This document shows, piece by piece, positions 1-10,800 of a stretch of DNA of 64,000 nucleotides (the first letter of the stretch is position 1; each line of letters starts with the position of its first letter). A program made the translations under genes and the position numbers. The stretch is taken from positions 15,004,517 through 15,068,516 of the forward strand of contig CM065173.1 of NCBI GenBank assembly GCA_033026295.1, given 5' to 3'. The stretch is from Channa striata. Its lineage: Eukaryota; Chordata; Actinopteri; Anabantiformes; Channidae. A model generated the notes under the pieces. The model had not been told where the DNA came from. It saw only the letters and a list, made by a program, of their open reading frames with translations, and did not search any database.

Positions 1-86
1 ATTCTTCTTCTCAGTCTACCTATACTGTATGCATTCCAGTGAATTAATAGTCATGTCTCTTTTGTCTTATGTCTTATTCTTTTGTG

Positions 87-94
87 AAGGATAT
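87..94 (-). other. U12-type (AT-AC) 5' splice site of MORC intron 4
   Basis: Reading the minus strand, coding exon 4 runs through the codons for VPFNQQT and then meets ATATCCTT, the consensus 5' splice site of AT-AC introns removed by the minor spliceosome. No GT dinucleotide occurs between this point and the in-frame TGA at 53-51, so a normal GT donor is not available. The exon would end in phase 1 at base 95. The matching 3' end is outside the window. Confidence 0.75.
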
Positions 95-3000
95 TTGTTT
101 GTTGGTTAAAGGGGACAATGGGGACGATGACGGCCTGGGCCTTGATGTTTTCCAGGTAGCTCTGGGACAGCATTCCCACAGTCTGACACCCGCCATTCTT
201 GGTGAAGATGAGTGCGTCTCGGCCCAGACGCATGGAGCCGGACTTGAAACCGTTCCCATACACACCGATGGCCAGCTGACTGGACTTCCCCGAGCCCTTT
301 TCTGTAAAACCAAAACTGGATATAATGGTGAAGGAGAGAGTGAGGAAATGGGGATATTAAAAAAAATACTTTTTACGTTTTTAATAACTGTGACACTGTG
401 TGAAATGTAAATAACACGAAGACGATGACTTTAACGTAAAGTGAAACCAATTTTTGCTTTTAAATATTACAAATACATTTCTTTTATATTTAATACTTTC
501 GCCTTTTTAATTTGATGCCAGTGATACATTTAAAAAAGCCGAGACAGGTGCGTGTTAACCATAGTATTGCATCACCTCTTATTTTAATAACACTCTTTAA
601 ATGTTTGGAACATGAGGAGACAATTTTTTCAAATTTGAAAGCACTGAAACCTTTTTACTCGACATAACAATTCAGCGGCTCAGCGTTTCAGAGCCTCCTT
701 TGATGTATTCATAATGTGCCAAATGGTTTCAGTAGGTGACAGGTCTGAGCTGCAGACAGGCCAGTTCAGCATTTGAACTCTTGTCCTCCACTGTGGACCT
801 ATGATGTTTTAATAAATGCAGAATGTGGGCTGGCTTTATGCTTCTGGAATAAGCAAGGTCTTCTCTGAAAAATATATTGCAAGTTACCTGTGTCGTGTAC
901 GTTAATGCACCAGCACACCATCACAGACTTTTGACAAACCAGATAGTCCCTGTCCTCTGTAGAATGGGGGATAAAGTGTCTATAATGTCCAAAAACATTT
1001 TAATAAAATAAGTCACTGGTGAGACCCCAGGACAGATTTCCAATTTTCCTTTGCATATCAGAGCTTTCAATTGCATTTGTGGATGCAGAAACAAACTATG
1101 TTGACTGACAGTGTTCTTCACAGGCTCATCATCCAGTGATTTCCACTAGAGAATTATCTCTGATGGCATAAAGATCACAGCCATTGTGTACTGGGTTGAC
1201 GCCCTGCTATCTGGCTCCTCATCCACCCAATGTCTCAGCCACCTATCCTGTTAAGGATCCCGGGTGGTGTACACTCCAGACATGTCGCCAGTTAATCATA
1301 GCGCCACAAATAGAGACAGACAACCATCCATGCCCACATTAACACCTGGTAACTAAGAGTGACCAGTTAAACTAACATGTATGTCTTTGGACTTTGTGAT
1401 GAAACTTGAGTTTTCAAGGAAAACCCACGAAAGCATGCCCTGAACATGCAAAATCCACACAGAAACGTGCTAACCAATCTACCACCGTGCTGCTGGACTC
1501 TCTAACTAATTAAATGGGGACAATTGTGGCTCAGGAGGTAGAGAGGTTATCCACCAATCTGAGGGGTTACAGATAAGATTCCTGGCACCTCCTGTTCTCG
1601 GGTAAGACACCAAACCCCAAGTTGCTCCCAGTGGGTCAGGTCATCAGTGTGTGGGAATGACACTGACTGATTGCCAGCTGTGAGATGCTCCAACAATTTT
1701 TAGCATGACACCATTTTAACTTTTGTTGTCCCAACATGACATTAAATTTTTGTGCGCTTTTTAATAATATTTCTGCCTATATGAATGATTATATTTGCGT
1801 CTTACCTAAGCATCTTGTGGAGTTTGTTGGGAGTCATGCCACTGCCATTGTCAGTGAAAGTCAGGCAGTGATAACCAGCTTCTTCCACAACATCAATCCA
1901 GATCTGTTTAGCTGATACACCTGGATCTGACGCATTGTCTGCAATACAAGAGACAGAAATTAATACACAATAGGGAGATGCTCAAGAAGTGTCCGAGGTG
2001 GATTGAAGGTTTTACAGCGTTTGGGCTTTAAGAAAAAAAAAAACAAAACTATAATTTGAGTTAAAATCTTTAGTGTTTATCTTGGCAATTACATTTTGTT
2101 TCACTATAGAAAGAATGAATCAATGTGTCTCAGTTACTTGTGTGTTGCACAGAGAAGTGTCACAGTAAAATGAGCAGTGTCACAGCTAATTGAAATTATT
2201 ATTACAGTTGCTATAAGACGTAAAATGACGCACACAGCTCCTCACACACGTCATGCATTAGTGTGGTCACTAACTGTGTTGGAGCACAGAGCTCGGAAGC
2301 GATGACTACACAAGATACAAAAAGTCACACTGTTACGTTTGGAGACATTTGCATGTTGTTTCCTACACAAGCAAGAAACACAATACTTTTTAGTTTTGTT
2401 GATGAAGTGGAATAAAACAGAAATCAGAAAATAGTTACATAGGCTATTAATAACGCATTTCAGAACTTAACCTATACTCCTCTGATGACAGTGTAAATCA
2501 GTCAGAAATAGACACCTTTGTCCAAAAGCTACAAATACCAATGCCAAGAATATTTGAACAGCTTCAATGCACCACTGATGAACTCTGTAAAGCATTAAAA
2601 TATCCACCTTGTCCTGATGGATTTCCAGCAGAATTCTACAAACTTTTGGACAATTCTGGCACCATTATTTTACAGAGTAACCACGAAAATAAAAACTATC
2701 TCAACAATACCTGCGATTTGCTTCTTTGTTATGTGAGTCACTACTGGTTTTCCCGCTCATACCATACCAATTATCCAGCATCAACAAATCATTACACTGC
2801 ATTATAAATGAAGAGGTAGTTTTTTGTTTTTCCCTCTCGAATTGCCCGACCACCTGTTCTCTAGATCTGATCCCCTTCACTCTTTTTCACGCTGTTGCAC
2901 CTACACTAATTCCAGCAATTACACAGATCATCAACACTTCTCTCACAACAGGCACCTTTCCTACCTCGTTCAAGCAGACTAAGGTTACTCAACTGTTGAA

Positions 3001-6000
3001 GCAGGCTTCTCTCGATCCCTCTCTTGTGGAGTATTACAGACCAGTCTCTCTTCTCCCATTTCTGGCCAAGACCCTGGATGAACCTTCACGGTATCCTGGC
3101 AGGGGCGTGATTCTAACTCTCATAACCTCTCCGCTGGTGTATCACTGGGCTCTCTTCTCGACCCTCTTCTTTTTATAATCTATACTTTATTCCCTGGGCT
3201 CTACATGGATTTTCATATCACTGCTATGCAGACGACGAGCAGCTCTTCCTGTCTTTTACGCCGAATGAATCCACTGTCTCGACACACATCTCTCCCTGTC
3301 TCTTTGACATTTCTGCTTTGATGAGAAAAAGACATCCTCAGCTCAACATCTCCAAGACCAAAGTTCTAGTCTTCCCAGCCAAACCTTCGACACAGCAAAA
3401 CATCAGCATCAACATTGGATCTGCACTGATTGTCCCTGCTAAGTCGGCCAGAAATCTGGGGATCATCTTTGACGTCCAACAGAGCTTCATGAAACACATC
3501 ATCTCAATCTCTAGATTGTGTAGATTTGCCCTCCACAACATCAGAAAGAACAGACCCTACCTCTCTGAGTACGCAACCCAATTCAATGTGTAGGCATTGA
3601 TCATATCTCGCCTAGACTACTGCAATGCACTGTTGAAGGGATTACCGGCATGCACTACCAAACCCCTGCAGGTGATCCAAATCTCTTTAGATCTCTGCAC
3701 TAGCTTCCTGTGGCTGCAAGGATTAAAGTTCAAACCTCTGTCTCTTGCCTACAGAGTGGTCAACTCTACAGCTCCGTCTTACTTAAACTCATTCAGGTCT
3801 ACAATCTCTCCCATCTGCTGTGCTTTGCCAGGGAACTACGTCTTGTGGTCCCAGCACCACACAGAAGACACCAAGGAAATGAGGAATGAGCTGCCAAACT
3901 CAGCACGCTCAGCGAGCTCACTCAAAATATAAAAAAAAACCTGCTGAAAACAGAACTTGTCCGTATCTTCCTTTGCACTTAAAAAAAAAAACGTTCTGCT
4001 TTTTCTTGTACTTGCATCTCACGAAACAGAAACACTTATTTGATAGCACTTTGCTTTGATGTTTTCTCCTTGACTTAGATTTTTTGCTTGCCTTGTATCT
4101 CACTTGTAATTCGCTTTGGATAAATGCGTCTGCCAAATGACAATTCTAAAATGTAAATGTTTCCTAACCTCATCTGCTTGCTGTTCCTCTAGCTGCTCTG
4201 TCTCATTTGTTTCTAGGTCCTGCCCCCCAACTTTATAATGTTAACCTATCAGCTCATTAACACACAGCTTTGCACATCGCACAGTGTGATTTGTGAGATG
4301 TGCATGTCGGAGCCTCTGTGACCTGTTACACCTATCTCTGAATCCATGGGGAAGAATCATTTTGCCCTTAAGCATGCTAACATTATGGAACATTATATGC
4401 ACAATCTGAATGTAGGGCAGCAGAGGAGTAGGAAGTCAGGACAAATGTGCTAGGGCACAGTGCAAGGCAGCGCTGCCAAGCATAAGCACGACCTTACAAA
4501 TGAGTAAATTATTTATGTGACCATACACTGCGTTGTTTATTTTTCAATTATCCCTGACCACTGCTGATTTCCTGAATCAGGTGTGTTCAGTCAGTCAGAA
4601 GCTAAAAGCGGTGCACAGTGCAAGTATAGTCACAGTATATACCCCTGCTATACAGTGATCTACAAAGCAGTCTGATTATGAAGAGGAGGTGGATGTTTTC
4701 AGCATGGTAGGATTGTGTCTAATTTTCCTTACAATTAACAGTCAATTCTATGTGCAGCACACTGTATTGAATGAGCAGCGCACAAACAGCCTCAAAAACT
4801 GGTCACTAATGCAACGACAATGTAAACATTTTAAGAAATTATTGATTTTTTTTGCACCTTTAAACAATGACTTCTTCATTTGAGACACAGGCAGATGAAA
4901 GTAAGATTCTCATTTATCCCCTGAAATATATTTGTAACTTTTATAAGTCGAAAAAGTAACTTGTTAATGTTGTAACACATTGTCCTTTGCTACTGTGAGT
5001 GTATAGCTGCATACCCCATTAAAAAAAACAGATTTAAATTTGTGTAAAGGAAATATCACATAAAGACAAAACACTGTTCTCTATTACAGTGAAGGGAACA
5101 GGTTTTCCTAAGCTTTCACTGGGGTTTTACGGCACGGCTGTCGGACAGGCCGATCTGACACACGTTTTTGTGTTATCTCAGATCTCAGCAAATGACCCGG
5201 TGAGTACAAAGTTGTCATTGTTACTAATATGGAGACAGAAACAACATCAGGCATGTAAAACACAAGGTCTCTGTTGTGGTCTCAGTAAGACTGTGGGACA
5301 GTGAGTTATGACAGTGGGAGTATGAAATTAAATTCAGCCATCATTAGGATGTCAGGGACAACGTATGATGCCATTTGTTTGTAGTGGTAAAAGAAATAAA
5401 TACAAATGTTACTGTTAGGAATATTATGTTAGCTACAGCTATAAAACAAAACAACAGAGAACTACTGTGTCATAAATATAAGGCGTACTCAGTAAGTCTT
5501 GCTGCGTTTATACATTATGTTGCACAACTATCAGCTACAACCGTTACACGGTGGCCTTAATAAGGTCACGGTGGACAGAGGTCATCGTGGCCACTGTGAG
5601 CAGCATGTGAGACACTGTGTACAGAGGTGGTAGATGTACACAAACACAATACTCAGGTAAAAGTCTAAATATTTGCCTAAAAGAATGTTTCACTTTAAAT
5701 ATTCTACTCAAGTACTAAGGAGATTATCTACATTTTACTTAAGTACAAAAGTAACGGTACTCTACTAAGACAATGTGCTTTAAAGAGTATAGATAACGGT
5801 ACAATGACAAAAGCTGTACATTAATTAATACAAAATAAGTGTAACAAATCACTGTTGCTAAAGTAGAGCTGATTCTAACCACTTTATGTACAGAAAGGTA
5901 ATTTATCTATGTTTTCATGAAATCCATACAGCATTTTTATCTTACTGCCACCAGGTGGTATAAATGATGTGGATATGAGTGTTGTATAAGCTAATGCATA

Positions 6001-7153
6001 CATTACAGCACATGTGATATTCTAGTTTTAGTTTTCTAATCACTACCAAGCATTTCTTTGTGACTAACATCCCTCTGTTCCCGAACCCTTAAGGCTACAA
6101 CAATAATATTCTAAAAAATGCTTGTCTCACTTCAACCACTGCACGTTAGGACCGGGTAAACAGAACAGTCGTTGCCTATTTCACTGTCCAGTTGTCAACT
6201 AACTGGTTATTGCCATTGTTTTGTTTATGGGTATTTTGGTTGAATGTCACATAAAAAACAGTTTTTTAAAATTGGCTCCTGTAAGTGTGAACCATATGAT
6301 GGAGGAAAACACAGTAGGAAATACAATGACATGTAAGTGGTCAGTAAATATAGGAGAATGATGTGTGATGTTTAAAAACAGCACAACCATTTACAAAAAC
6401 GTCAAGAAGCCCTGGTGAGGGAACTTTCAGTTATTCGTGGTTTCATTTCTTTCACGTAGGTGAAAAGCCCAGTGTGGTGCTTCTACTTCCCTGCTCTCCC
6501 ACCCTGCAGCCTACAGACACTGTTGGATTGACGGTGTCGACGGGCCGAGCGCAGACGGTTCGTGTCATGTGGACGAACGCAGCTCTGACGTCCAGAGCTT
6601 CCACCCGGAGACAGGAGCCACAAACGCTACGGCTCATCCCTTCACGGGTTAAAATATGGGTCATATTATTTGAAATGTGAGGAAATTTAAAAAAAAAAAC
6701 GCAACATACACAGCGTGTACAGCAACAATAAAATAATAGCGTGCAAGAAAGAGGAAGTCCATTCGGTCCGTTTTAGCAGCAGCGCAGACGTGTGTCACAC
6801 GCACCGTCCACTTTTGAGTGTGCGACAGCGGAAGAGCGCAGCAAAGAAACCGAGAAAAGTTGCACCGAGAGCGACGCAGCACGGCCGCAGGTGCACACGG
6901 CCCAACAAAGGCAGCGGCGGTTCGTACCTATTAACTCTGCCACCGCACTGAAAGGCCAGGTGTGACTGGTGGAGTTGCTGTTCAGGAAGGAAGGACTCAT
7001 CTGGAAATGAAACAACAACAAGCCGTGAGTTCGTACCTTCTGCCCGTTACCTCCCGCCTCACAAGCAAAAACTCACGCAGCCACTTCGAGTTGGACATAG
7101 TTTGAAATACATACGGAACTGAGGCGAATCCCATGCTCGCTTAACCTCGCCAT
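95..7153 (-). CDS. morc3: MORC3/MORC4-type GHKL ATPase, first four coding exons (5' part of gene)
   Basis: Chromatin-associated MORC ATPase; only the N-terminal 155 codons are in the window. Exons on the minus strand: 7153-7115, 7000-6928, 1938-1806, 315-95. The start is ATG at 7153, giving MARLSEHGIRLSS, which resembles the MORC3 N-terminus and splices in phase to MSPSFLNSNSTSHTWPF. ATP-site motifs are intact: N-box AELIDNASD, with E35 and N39 at the positions of the catalytic Glu and Mg-binding Asn of MORC3; DNGSGM at 67-72; glycine loop GVYGNGFKSGSM at 99-110. Introns 1-3 are GT-AG and the phases close (0, 1, 2). Intron 4 begins ATATCCTT, a U12-type AT-AC donor. Exons 2-3 look closer to MORC3 and exon 4 (AQAVIVPIVPFNQQ) closer to MORC4, so this may be morc3b or a morc4 orthologue. 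CW finger and coiled coil lie off the left edge. Confidence 0.9.
1190..1496 (-). repeat. Degenerate tRNA-headed SINE-type repeat common in fish
   Basis: On the minus strand this starts with a head like GCACGGTGG, followed by the body found in many fish genomes: CTGTGTGGATTTTGCATG near 1445-1462, a segment on AAAGACATACATGTTAG near 1375-1392, and a tail around GGCGACATGTCTGGAGTG near 1273-1290. It is diverged and lies in MORC intron 3. Identified by memory of the family; the family name is not certain. Confidence 0.7.
1517..1770 (+). repeat. tRNA-derived SINE (teleost type), degenerate
   Basis: The head TGTGGCTCAGGAGGTAGAG carries a tRNA A-box-like motif. Downstream is the family hallmark GGTAAGACACCAAACCCCAA, then a GTTGCTCCCAGTGGGTCAG block. 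A related minus-strand copy is at 44975-45137. It lies in MORC intron 3, close to the acceptor side of coding exon 4. Confidence 0.75.
2440..2665 (+). mobile_element. L1/Tx1-type LINE reverse-transcriptase fragment
   Basis: In-frame peptides read LYSSDDSVNQSEIDTF and then KALKYPPCPDGFPAEFYKLL, the conserved block at the start of the L1-clade RT domain (usually SPGPDGFPAEFYK). The fragment is short and 5'-truncated. Its first bases also occur in unit B (to about 21182), so it was in place before the duplication and the unit B deletion starts inside it. Confidence 0.75.
2832..4165 (+). mobile_element. L2-type LINE, RT C-terminal half and 3' end, broken by frameshifts
   Basis: Peptide blocks in order: DLIPFTLFHAVAPTLIP and LVEYYRPVSLLPFLAKTLD (2860-3080), the RT catalytic block YHCYADDEQLFLSF (about 3210-3255), LNISKTKVLVFP (3340-3375), SARNLGIIFD (3443-3473), FALHNIRKNRPYLSEYATQ (3526-3582) and ISRLDYCNALLKGLPA (3603-3650). 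The reading frame breaks between about 3085 and 3210 and after TAPSYLNS. The 3' end shows the L2 terminal signature TCGCTTTGGATAAATGCGTC with TGTAAATG near 4158. A dead copy. Confidence 0.85.
4166..6390. other. MORC intron 2, unassigned stretch with a degenerate repeat
   Basis: Intron sequence with no exon that I can support. The segment 5625-5790 has repeated TACTCAAGTACT and ACTTAAGTACAAAAGTA-type motifs typical of a widespread fish MITE-like repeat. A block near 4560-4600 (CTGAATCAGGTGTGTTCAG) also resembles a common fish repeat. Short open frames such as 5089-5304 have no recognisable domain. Confidence 0.4.
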
Positions 7154-7420
7154 GTTTTTGCCTGTGCTGTGAGCTTGTCATCCGCGCGCACGAGCGTGGC
7201 CAGACGCAGCAGTGGGCGTGGCGTCGTCGGAGGAAGTTGAGCGACAGCAGGCGGTGTCTTCATTCGACGGCTGCAAGCGTCGGCAGCACGTTGGAGCTCA
7301 TCCGTTACACGGGGGATTGCGTCGTTCGAACGGACGGAGATTTCCTGTTCCCAGGAAACGAGTGTGTGTGAAATTGTATTGTTTGATTGAATGAGAGCGT
7401 GTCTTATTTGCACGTTGCGT
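6750..7420 (-). promoter_or_regulatory. CpG-rich 5' region and probable promoter of the MORC gene
   Basis: This stretch is much richer in G+C and CpG than its AT-rich surroundings and encloses coding exons 1 and 2 of the MORC gene. Such islands usually mark vertebrate promoters. The transcription start cannot be placed from sequence alone. The pmt copy A polyadenylation signal (7804-7809) lies about 650 bp upstream of the MORC start codon, so the two genes are head-to-tail on one strand. The whole island is absent from unit B. Confidence 0.5.
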
Positions 7421-7803
7421 TGGAAGTGCGCGTGTTTGTTTCCACTTTGCGCCGCAAAACTCATTAATCTTCGGGTATGAATAAAGAAACCTGATCAGTT
7501 TTCTTGTGTGTGTCAGTTTAACTCTTATAACACGTTTGCAAATATTAAGAGAAGCACCATCTATTGTCAAAAGAAGAAATATCACAAACTTGAAGATACC
7601 GAAGTACTGCTCTCATAATATTAGCAGTATGTATTAGAAAAATGTTATCTCTGATATATCTCTTTCTCTGTGTAAACTCTGTGTTTTATTTAATCCCTAC
7701 TTTGTTACATCTCAATAAATGTAAGTGCTGTAATGTTAATACTTTGTTCCATCTCCCAAAAACAAAAGTAAAGACAATGAAAAGAAGCATTCGGTTTTTC
7801 CCT

Positions 7804-7809
7804 TTTATT
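7804..7809 (-). terminator. Polyadenylation signal AATAAA of pmt copy A
   Basis: AATAAA on the minus strand lies 21 bases after the TGA stop (7833-7831), giving a very short 3' UTR. The same signal is kept in copy B. Confidence 0.6.
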
Positions 7810-7830
7810 TTCCAGTTTTAATGTAAGTGC

Positions 7831-10800
7831 TCAATCCTTTCGTGCATAAAAAAGTCCCCATCGTTGGTCTCCACTGTTGGAACGTTCCAGTTTTTCCCTC
7901 CATCCGTTTACTATTGCAAAATAATCCTCTTCAGAGAATTCCTGCAGGAGACAGAGTCCGGTGTTCAGGCTGCTCTTGGTTTCACCAAGTCAATAAGTGA
8001 CGTTGCCTTCAGTTTCTGCATTGTGTGCACACTAACCTCAATGAATTCATCCTTGATGGCCTCTGCTCTCTGTAGCTCTGCCTTAATGAACTGGATGAAC
8101 TGGGCTGTCCGGTCCTCTGGCCGCACACTGCAGAAACCAGCCTCTTGGATGAACTGAAGGAGGACAGACAGAAGGGGTGAAGGAGGGTGGGAACAGCACC
8201 AACATCAGATGGACGGTAGCAATACGTCAGCAGGGCAGAGGAATGGCTTCTTTTAACTGATGGGTTTCACATTGGTTTGACAGTCTTCCTTTCAGCCTTG
8301 GCCACTCCACAGCAGTAAAGTATTAAAATATCTACCTGCAGTGCTGTGTAATGCCTATTAATTTAATGTTTACACAGCTTTAAGGCTGACGGTTAAGTTT
8401 ATTTGATTGGACGACATCATATATGACAGGTTTGTTTGTGGTGCTGGAAAAACAGACTTATCTGTGACAAGTATGTAGGTTAGTATTCACGGTGTATTCT
8501 GCTTGTTAATTCCTTTTAGGGTTTTTTCTGCCTTTGTCTTTAGACAGTAACTAGATGGCAGGAAGTGAGCTGAAAGAGACCTGAACCATGTCCGTTTTAG
8601 GTCTCTCAACATCAATAACTGTCACTTTGATAACAACGCTTTAATTTTTTTAACACCGCACCCATTTTTTGGACACCGTTAACACAGGTTCCATTATAAT
8701 AATCTTTGCTTCACCTGTGCAGAGCTTGATAGTGCAAGTCACTTTGAGCAGGAGTGCTGCCCACGTCTCAACTTTTATTTGTACATGAAGAATAGACTGA
8801 TTGAAATGAACAAATGTGAAGTTGTGTTGTGTTTTCCTCTCTGTCTAATGTAGGGTGGGGCAGCACACAACCCACAGCAGCAGCTGCTGCCCACAGACAG
8901 ATCTCAGCTGAGGTGAGACACTCAGTTCAACAACTTTTTACAAAGGATTTAATTAAAGCACCTGTCAAACAAGCACAACCATGACACCACTGATGCTTTG
9001 TCATGTTAATTTATGGATGTCATGCATAACTGTATGCCACATGCATAGTCTGGGATTAGTTTCAAAAACGTTCAATCAATTGATAGCTCAAGATACTTAA
9101 TTTATGCATCATTTTTTTTATTGTTTTCTGTTGGTTAAAGCACGGGTAAATAGAAACTCACTGGTTAAGTGCATTATTACTAAAATGAAATAAACACTAA
9201 GATCAAATCAACACAGTTTTTTAGCACACAAACAATAGATCAGGGTTTTTGCCAGTAAAGACACAACAAGTCAAAAATTGCACAACTAAAAACTTCTGAG
9301 CTTTACAGTAATGTGGTCTGCCTGTCCTTCTTTTGTGTTTAACTCTATGTCTTTGTTTGCCTTTTATGTATTTTATTAAATGTGAAAATCAGTTTGAGCC
9401 GTGACAGCAAGCCTTCATGCAATACTTACACTGCCATACTGGGATGGTGTGTAGAGGATGTAGCCTCTCTGTTTGACGTAGGCCTCAAACGCTGGTGTCC
9501 AGGGTTTCTCCCCGCAGCAGTAGTCGCTGATAAGTAACTGCCCCCCTGGTTTTAGCCATGACTAGAAACAAATGGAAGATAACTTAATAAAATCATATTT
9601 TATTAACATAAAAAGTGCATGTAGTTTTAAAATATCCTTTGTTACATTGACTGGATTTTCTCACAAACAAGCTCCAAGAAAAGACTGGAAATCAGTGAAA
9701 TTAGAAATCCGGCCTTAGCCCTGCTGTCATTTGTATGAGAAAATGCTCACATGGAAGCGTTTGAAGAGAGCCAGTTTGTCATCTATGTGGAGGATGGTGT
9801 CTCGGCTGTAGATCACATCAAAGGATCCTTCTGGGAACGTCCTCTTAGTGGCATCGGCCACCTCAAACTGGACCTGAGAGAACACGTCCTTATTCATACA
9901 TTTTGTAAAAAATCAGTAATCAAACTATTATCTGTGGTATTTACATACTGATGGCAACTTTTTGGTGGCTGCTCTTTCCATGGCAATTTCCACCATATTG
10001 TCAGACAGATCCAGGCCAAGCACTTCCACTCCGAAAGTCTGAAAAATTACGTAGTCATCACTATGATTATTGTCCTGGTACATATAAAGTTTCTTTATTA
10101 CTAAACTGAGCCAGATTCGCTGGCTTTTACTTTCGCCATGTAGAAGTCTCCTCCACCAATGCCACAGCCTATATCCAGAACCTTCTGACCCGGCTTCAGG
10201 TTCAGCAGGTCCACAAATTCCTGTTGAGAAAAACGCACAAACACATAAACATCTCAGATATTTATTAAATGTATTATTTATTTATTAAATTACTTGTTCC
10301 CTCTTCCTGTTTTTGTTTTTCCCTAGAAACAGCTATTGATTCCTTACAGCTACCTTCTTGGGTGTTTTCCAGACTTTGGTCCTACCTTGGTTGTGCTAGG
10401 CCCGCCTGTGCTGACGTATCCAGCCCCAAACATCTTCTCGTAGCGCAGGATACCACGCCTAGTGTACTGCCGATTGTCCAGGAACAGCTGGAATGTGCTG
10501 AATCCGTTCTGGATATTTAAGGAGCGGGGAACCTTCTCCAGCAGCCAGCAGATTTGATATGGATTGTTTTTCATCTGTGAAAGGGGGACGTGATGGAGAA
10601 GATGAGGGGGGACACCAGTGAGGAAGCTGGTAAAGATGAAGGCGAATTTGGCTTACATCAGACAGTGCTATCTTTCTATTTGATAGATTCAGTCTTATTT
10701 GACATGAATGATTCTACCTCAACATACGTCTTGACATTTTTTTTCAGCACGATGTCGAAGCCAAATGCTTGGCCATCCTCCGGACCCTCCACTTGTATTG

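Noticed and set aside
6452..6680. Overlapping open frames on both strands in GC-rich MORC intron 2
   Set aside because: High G+C lowers stop frequency; no MORC similarity, and exons 2 and 3 already join in phase.
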